The notes under the pieces were generated by a model. That model saw nothing but the letters and a program-made list of their open reading frames with translations. It searched no databases and was not told the DNA's origin. The position numbers were made by a program, and so were the translations under genes. Below, piece by piece: positions 60,060 to 64,000 of a stretch of DNA of 64,000 bases. How positions within the stretch are numbered: the stretch's first letter is position 1; every line of letters starts with the position of its first letter. This DNA comes from Tetragonia tetragonoides (lineage: Eukaryota > Streptophyta > Magnoliopsida > Caryophyllales > Aizoaceae): NCBI GenBank assembly GCA_038025085.1, contig CM076140.1, positions 21,267,501 to 21,331,500 on the forward strand, in the 5' to 3' direction.

Positions 60060-60224
60060 CCTAGCGGCTGTGCTAGAGCTCTAGCGGTTGCCGCTTGGGC
60101 AAGCGGCTATGCCGCTTGGGCTTTTGGTTTGGCCGCTTGTCCTAGCGGTCAATCCGCTTGCTGGAGCAGCTAAGCCGCTCGTCCTAGCGGCTAAGCCGTC
60201 TGGACTAGCTTCAAGGCCGTCTGG
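60060..60224. repeat. palindromic minisatellite, array 3
   Basis: AGCGGCTATGCCGCT, AGCGGTCAATCCGCT and AGCAGCTAAGCCGCT alternate with spacers such as TGTCCT and TGCTGG at 21-bp period. Same unit as the two other arrays. A TATA box follows about 60 bp later. Confidence 0.9.
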
Positions 60225-60283
60225 CCCCTTTTTTGTCGGTTGTCTGAATTTCCTTAATTTTCGACGGGAATCCAATCGTAGCC

Positions 60284-60291
60284 TCTATATA
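60284..60291 (+). promoter_or_regulatory. TATA box of the second antisense gene
   Basis: CTATATAG in CCTCTATATAGTTGGG, about 95 bp before the ATG at 60381. Confidence 0.5.
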
Positions 60292-60380
60292 GTTGGGTTT
60301 CTTTCTTTTCTCTTCTCACCACTTGCTTTGAGCCCTTAGAGAGAGAAAATTCCTTGAGAGAAAATCCTTTAATCTTAACA

Positions 60381-61846
60381 ATGGTGAACTTTGATGATGT
60401 GTTTGATGCTTGGTTGGCTTCCATGACTGTAGAGGAGAGGTTAGAGTTTACTCCCTTCCACCTCAATGCCTTCTTTCTCCTCAAGCAAGTCAAGATGGGA
60501 GTTTCTTCATGCTTCTATTGAGTTTTGGGACCCAAAATTCCATGTCTTCCGTTTTGGTGCTATGAGATGTGCCCTTTGGTGGAGGAGTTCTCCGATATAA
60601 TTGGCTTTCTAACCGAAAGCCCTCCCGCCGTTCCTTACTTTGGGAATGCTTTGTTGGGTGATTTTCAAAGGTACCTTGGGTTGTCTCTCCGTCAAGCGGG
60701 TCAAGTGCTTCATGGCGAGGATGTTGATCTTGCCAAGCTTGTGACTTTCTTTACCTCCAAGACCCGGGATGCGATGGATATGAGGTACAAGAAGCATGCC
60801 TTTGTATTTTGCCTCCTCCATCGTTATTTGTTCGTTGGTGGTAATGAAGATGCCCTATTCCTTCCGAGAAGAAGATGACCATTAATAGGGGCAAAGCTTG
60901 CCTTTTTAGGGTGACCGAGCAAATTCAGTGGGATAGCTCTCCTATGCACTTGGTCGTGGGAGAGACAATCCTTGCTATAGATAGGTTCACGAGCAATCCT
61001 CAAGAGTCCTTCACCGGGAGCCCTTTACTCCTTCAAGTAGGTTTTGTGATAAAGCCTTAATCTTTGTGGATTTTAACTTTATTTGGTGAAATTCTCATCT
61101 TGTATTGACTTGAATTTTTCTTTTGTTGTTTTTGTGTAGATATGGCTTCAAGAGAGACTCCACTTACTTGAGGCCCCAATAGACACTAGGAAGTTCCTCC
61201 CTAAGCACTTTCCGGCGAGGCGCCAAAAGTTCTCTGAATCCTCTCGGGAGGAGTGGATAGCATTCTTCTATACCACCATCCAACTGGCTTGGTTCGTCCC
61301 GTTGTGGCGTACCACCAAGATAATAGGGTGTAGTGAGAATGTGCCCTTTACGAGGATCATTGGTTTGTATACTTTGATGTTCTTCTTACCGAACCGCCTC
61401 CTCCCCAATATGGCTTAAGGCAAAGGATCCCGTACGTATGTTGTGAACCTCCTTGCCAAAGGCCCTTAACGTCCTCTTTGGTGTCTAATTGGGAACGACA
61501 CTGGAACTGTCGCCAAGTATGGACTAAGCCGGTATACCCGCATTCAAACGGGTTGTCTAAATTTTACGAGGAGTGGATTTGGAGTGGTGACCATCAAGTC
61601 AACCAAAGGCTCCTAGAGGAGGAAAAAGAGTTGTTCAAGGCCCGCAAATATGATGAGCCAAGTGGTATAAGGATAACTCCCATTGATAGGCCGACTAGAC
61701 CTTCCAAACCTCAAACTAAGGGTAAGGGAAAAGGTAAGGCTAAGGCCCAATCCAAGAAGAGAAAGAATCCGGCCCACTCGACCAAACAAGTAGCTCAAGT
61801 TAGGCCCAATGATCACGAGGCCTCTTCTAGCTATGGTAGGGAATGA
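60381..61846 (+). pseudogene. second antisense gene, PMD-related (DUF7745-like), decayed
   Basis: ATG 60381 opens MVNFDDVFDAWLASMTVEER. After a frame change near 60495 the sequence reads FWDPKFHVFRFG, then back in the first frame CPLVEEFSDIIGFL, which resembles an uncharacterised plant family I remember as DUF7745 and related to the PMD. It continues with FGNALLGDFQRYLGL, a further frame from 60875 (GKACLFRVTEQIQW, GSPLLLQ), an intron 61037-61139 (GTAGGT...GTGTAG), and IWLQERLHLLEAPIDT through LYTLMFFLPNRLL. A stop near 61418 is followed by an open segment to 61846 ending in a basic GKGKGKAKAQSKKRK tail. The first frame stops at 60519-60521. Several breaks make it a pseudogene unless unrecognised introns exist. 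It is antisense to the retroelement pol, like the PMD gene. Confidence 0.55.
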
Positions 61847-62354
61847 TGGGCTCCAAAAGAACGAATGGAACTGGATGAGCCTAGCGAACCCATCCAAGAG
61901 CCCGAATTCAAAGATAAGGAGGAGTAGTCCACCTCTAGTTGTCTAGTAAGTCTTATCCTTTTTTCTTAGTAGTATAATTCAAATAACGGGTTTGCATGCC
62001 CAAGTAGATGTAGTTTAGAATTGCCCTTTTTTTTGTTTATTACTTTTCTTGCACTTTTTTTTTTTAATTTTTTATTATTAGAGCATGTAATGGACTTTAG
62101 CCATATTAATGAAAGACTTGCTTATTTTGCATTAATCGAATGGACTAGAACTCCCTTTAGAGATTTATTTTATTAAAGTGGTCGGACCCAAGTTACGTGG
62201 GTTACCTACATATCCATGCGAAATCAGGCCAATGTAGTTCGTACAACCAAATCTCTTTTTTTTTTTTTTCCCGGTCGTGGGCCCTAGGTGGATGAGTTTG
62301 ACCAATTTTGACTTGGATTCGGTGCCTTAGTGGGCTCTCTCAAAGATTTAACAT
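61847..62354. other. spacer between antisense gene and pol end
   Basis: No gene. It contains T-rich tracts (about 62025-62095, 62250-62270) and GTGGGTTACCTACATATCC...AATCAGGCCAATGTAGTTC, wording I associate with untranslated parts of Tat-group elements. Confidence 0.4.
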
Positions 62355-64000
62355 TTATCCATAGAATCGCTTAAGTTGGTCCATATTTATGAGTTGAGTG
62401 AACTCGTTGCCGTCTAAATCCATTAACTTTACCGCTCCACCGGATAATATCGTCTTGATAATGTATGGTCCGGCCCAATTAGGCTTGAACTTTCCCCGAG
62501 GATCTACTACAATTGGTCTTACCTCTTTTAGGACTAAGTCTCCTTCTTTTAGTCCTCTAGCCTTGAATCGTTGATCAAAATGCCTTGTCATCCTTACTTG
62601 GTAGACATGACCATAATGTAGGGCATTTAGTCGTCCTTCGTCTAGCAAGATCAATTGATCGTACCGGGCCTTGCCCCAATCCACTTCGGGTAATTCACTT
62701 TCCAAAGCTATCCTTAAAGAGGAGATTTCTACCTCGATTGGGAGTACCGCCTCCATTCCGTATACTAAAGAATAAGGTGTTGCTCCTATTGAGGATCGAA
62801 TAGTGGTTCTATATCCCCATAAGGCGAATTGTAGCTTGTTGGGCCAATCTTGGTAATTTTCCTTCATCTTAGCTATCATTTGCTTCATGTTCTTGTTTGC
62901 GGATTCTACGGCTCCATTCGTTTGTGGCCTATAGGGTGAAGATTGTCGATGTTGAATTTTAAACTTAGTGAAGAGTTCGGCAACATCCCTCTTGAATTGG
63001 GACCCGTGATCACTTATGATTTAGTGGGGTACTCAATATCTGGTAATGATGTTGTCATGTATGAACTTTGCCACGTGTTTCGATGCTATTCTTGCGTACA
63101 AGCGTGCTTCAACCCATTTGGTGAAATAATCTATTGCGACTAGTATGTATTCATGGCCTCCTTTTCTTGTAGAGGTGATTTTCCCAATGATGTCAATACC
63201 CCATGCAGAGAACGACCATGGTGAAGCGAATGTATGTAGAGGAGTAGGAGGTTTATGTTGTAAATTGGCGTGGAATTGACAACGTGTGCACTTCCTCACG
63301 TATTCGATGCAGTCCTTTTCCATCGTAGTCCAATAGTATCCTTGCCTTAATATTTTCTTGACCAAGGTGAGTCCATTCATATGGCAACCACATACGCCAT
63401 TATGTATATCACTCATGACTTTGATGACCTCACGTTCCTTTAAGCATAGAAGACTTAGCCCTTGAGGTGTCTTTTTATAATGTTTTCCCTGCACATGTAT
63501 GTATTGTGCGGCTAATCTTCTTAAAGCTCTTTGTGCCCTAGGTATTGATTGTGGAGGGTAATCACCTTTGGCGAGTAGATTGAGGATGTCGGTAAACCAT
63601 TCCTCTTCTTCTTCTTCTTCCTCATTGGCGCGTACTTCAAGTGCATTACAAAAGGCGGGATCAGTGCGCCTTTGAATGTGAATGGGCATGGAGATTACAT
63701 CATCAGGAATATTTATCATGGAAGCCATTTTTGCTAAGGCGTCTGCAAACTGGTTGTCATCTCTAGGAAGGTATGTGAAACGGACATACGTGAAATATTT
63801 GGCTATCTTTTCAAGATATTCCTCGTAAGGTGCCAGGGATTCGCTTTTCACTTTCCACTTTTTGGAGACTTGGTTTATGATGAGAGTTGAATCTCCATAT
63901 ACCTTTAGATCCTTAACTTGTAGTTCTATTGTCGCTTCTAAACCAATGATGCATGCTTCATATTCGGCGCCGTTGTTGGTTACCTCATGGTCTAATTTGA
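62355..64000 (-). pseudogene. pol: Tat/Ogre-like pol: RNase H and integrase, 3' end, cut by window edge
   Basis: Minus-strand frame entering at 64000 and ending at 62355. First comes the additional RNase H typical of the Tat lineage: EYEACIIGLEA, VYGDSTLIINQ, then FTYLPRDDNQFADALAKMAS. The integrase zinc segment (GVCGCHMNGLTLVKKI, RKCTRCQFHA) and DDE core follow: WGIDIIGKI, ISDHGSQF, SPYRPQTNGAVESANK. The tail contains WGYRTTIRSSIGATPYSLVYG, shown here only as far as its YRTTIRSSIGATPY core, and GPYIIKTILSGGAVKL. Two in-frame stops (TGA 63033-63035, TAA 63021-63023) lie just before the second catalytic Asp. RT and gag would be to the right, outside the window. Confidence 0.88.

Noticed and set aside
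54402..60224. Palindromic arrays as a CRISPR array.
   Set aside because: The spacers are near-constant 6-mers, the repeats are diverged, and this is plant retroelement DNA without cas genes.

Overview
This is plant nuclear DNA, almost certainly from a eudicot. It holds one host gene with canonical GT-AG introns, plant-type LTR retrotransposons with initiator-Met tRNA primer sites, L1-type LINEs with CCHC ORF1 proteins, and several hAT, MULE and Tourist-like non-autonomous elements. TTCAGT-rich repeat DNA at the left edge weakly suggests Caryophyllales; that is only an impression.

Layout. (1) 1-981: the end of a TTCAGT-rich repeat and unannotated AT-rich DNA. (2) 982-15281: a complete but mutated Ty3/gypsy chromovirus-like element (Tekay/Del type by its integrase and C-terminal chromodomain-like end), with 2.3-2.6 kb LTRs, PBS, an extra ORF before gag, gag, protease, RT-RNase H and integrase. 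A solo LTR of the same family sits inverted inside its gag. (3) 15282-21700: gene-free repetitive DNA with local duplications. (4) about 21720-29230: a nearly full-length plant L1 LINE with two ORFs, an internal hAT MITE and a poly(A) tail. (5) 29823-40760, minus strand: the only intact host gene, a DA1/DAR1-like LIM-peptidase with two ubiquitin-interacting motifs in 11 coding exons (480 residues). Its introns hold at least two truncated LINEs with clear target duplications, two further LINE-like tracts and two hAT-type elements. (6) 45690-48843: three non-autonomous DNA transposons. (7) 48935-53300: LTR, PBS and the first ORF of a second gypsy-like element whose remainder is missing. (8) about 53500-64000: a minus-strand Tat/Ogre-like retroelement. 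Its pol (RNase H and integrase) enters from the right edge and an LTR lies at 53503-54902. Between them are about 7 kb containing two decayed plus-strand (antisense) multi-exon genes related to the plant mobile domain family and three arrays of a 21-bp palindromic minisatellite, plus one 139-bp higher-order minisatellite.

How it fits together. The host contributes one growth-regulatory gene. Everything else is mobile DNA in layers: an LTR element hit by its own family, a LINE hit by a hAT element, and a host gene whose introns absorbed many insertions without losing its reading frame. The most unusual signals are a divergent protein family shared by the extra ORFs of the two gypsy elements just after their PBS, and a palindromic minisatellite placed beside all three TATA boxes of the Tat-like element.
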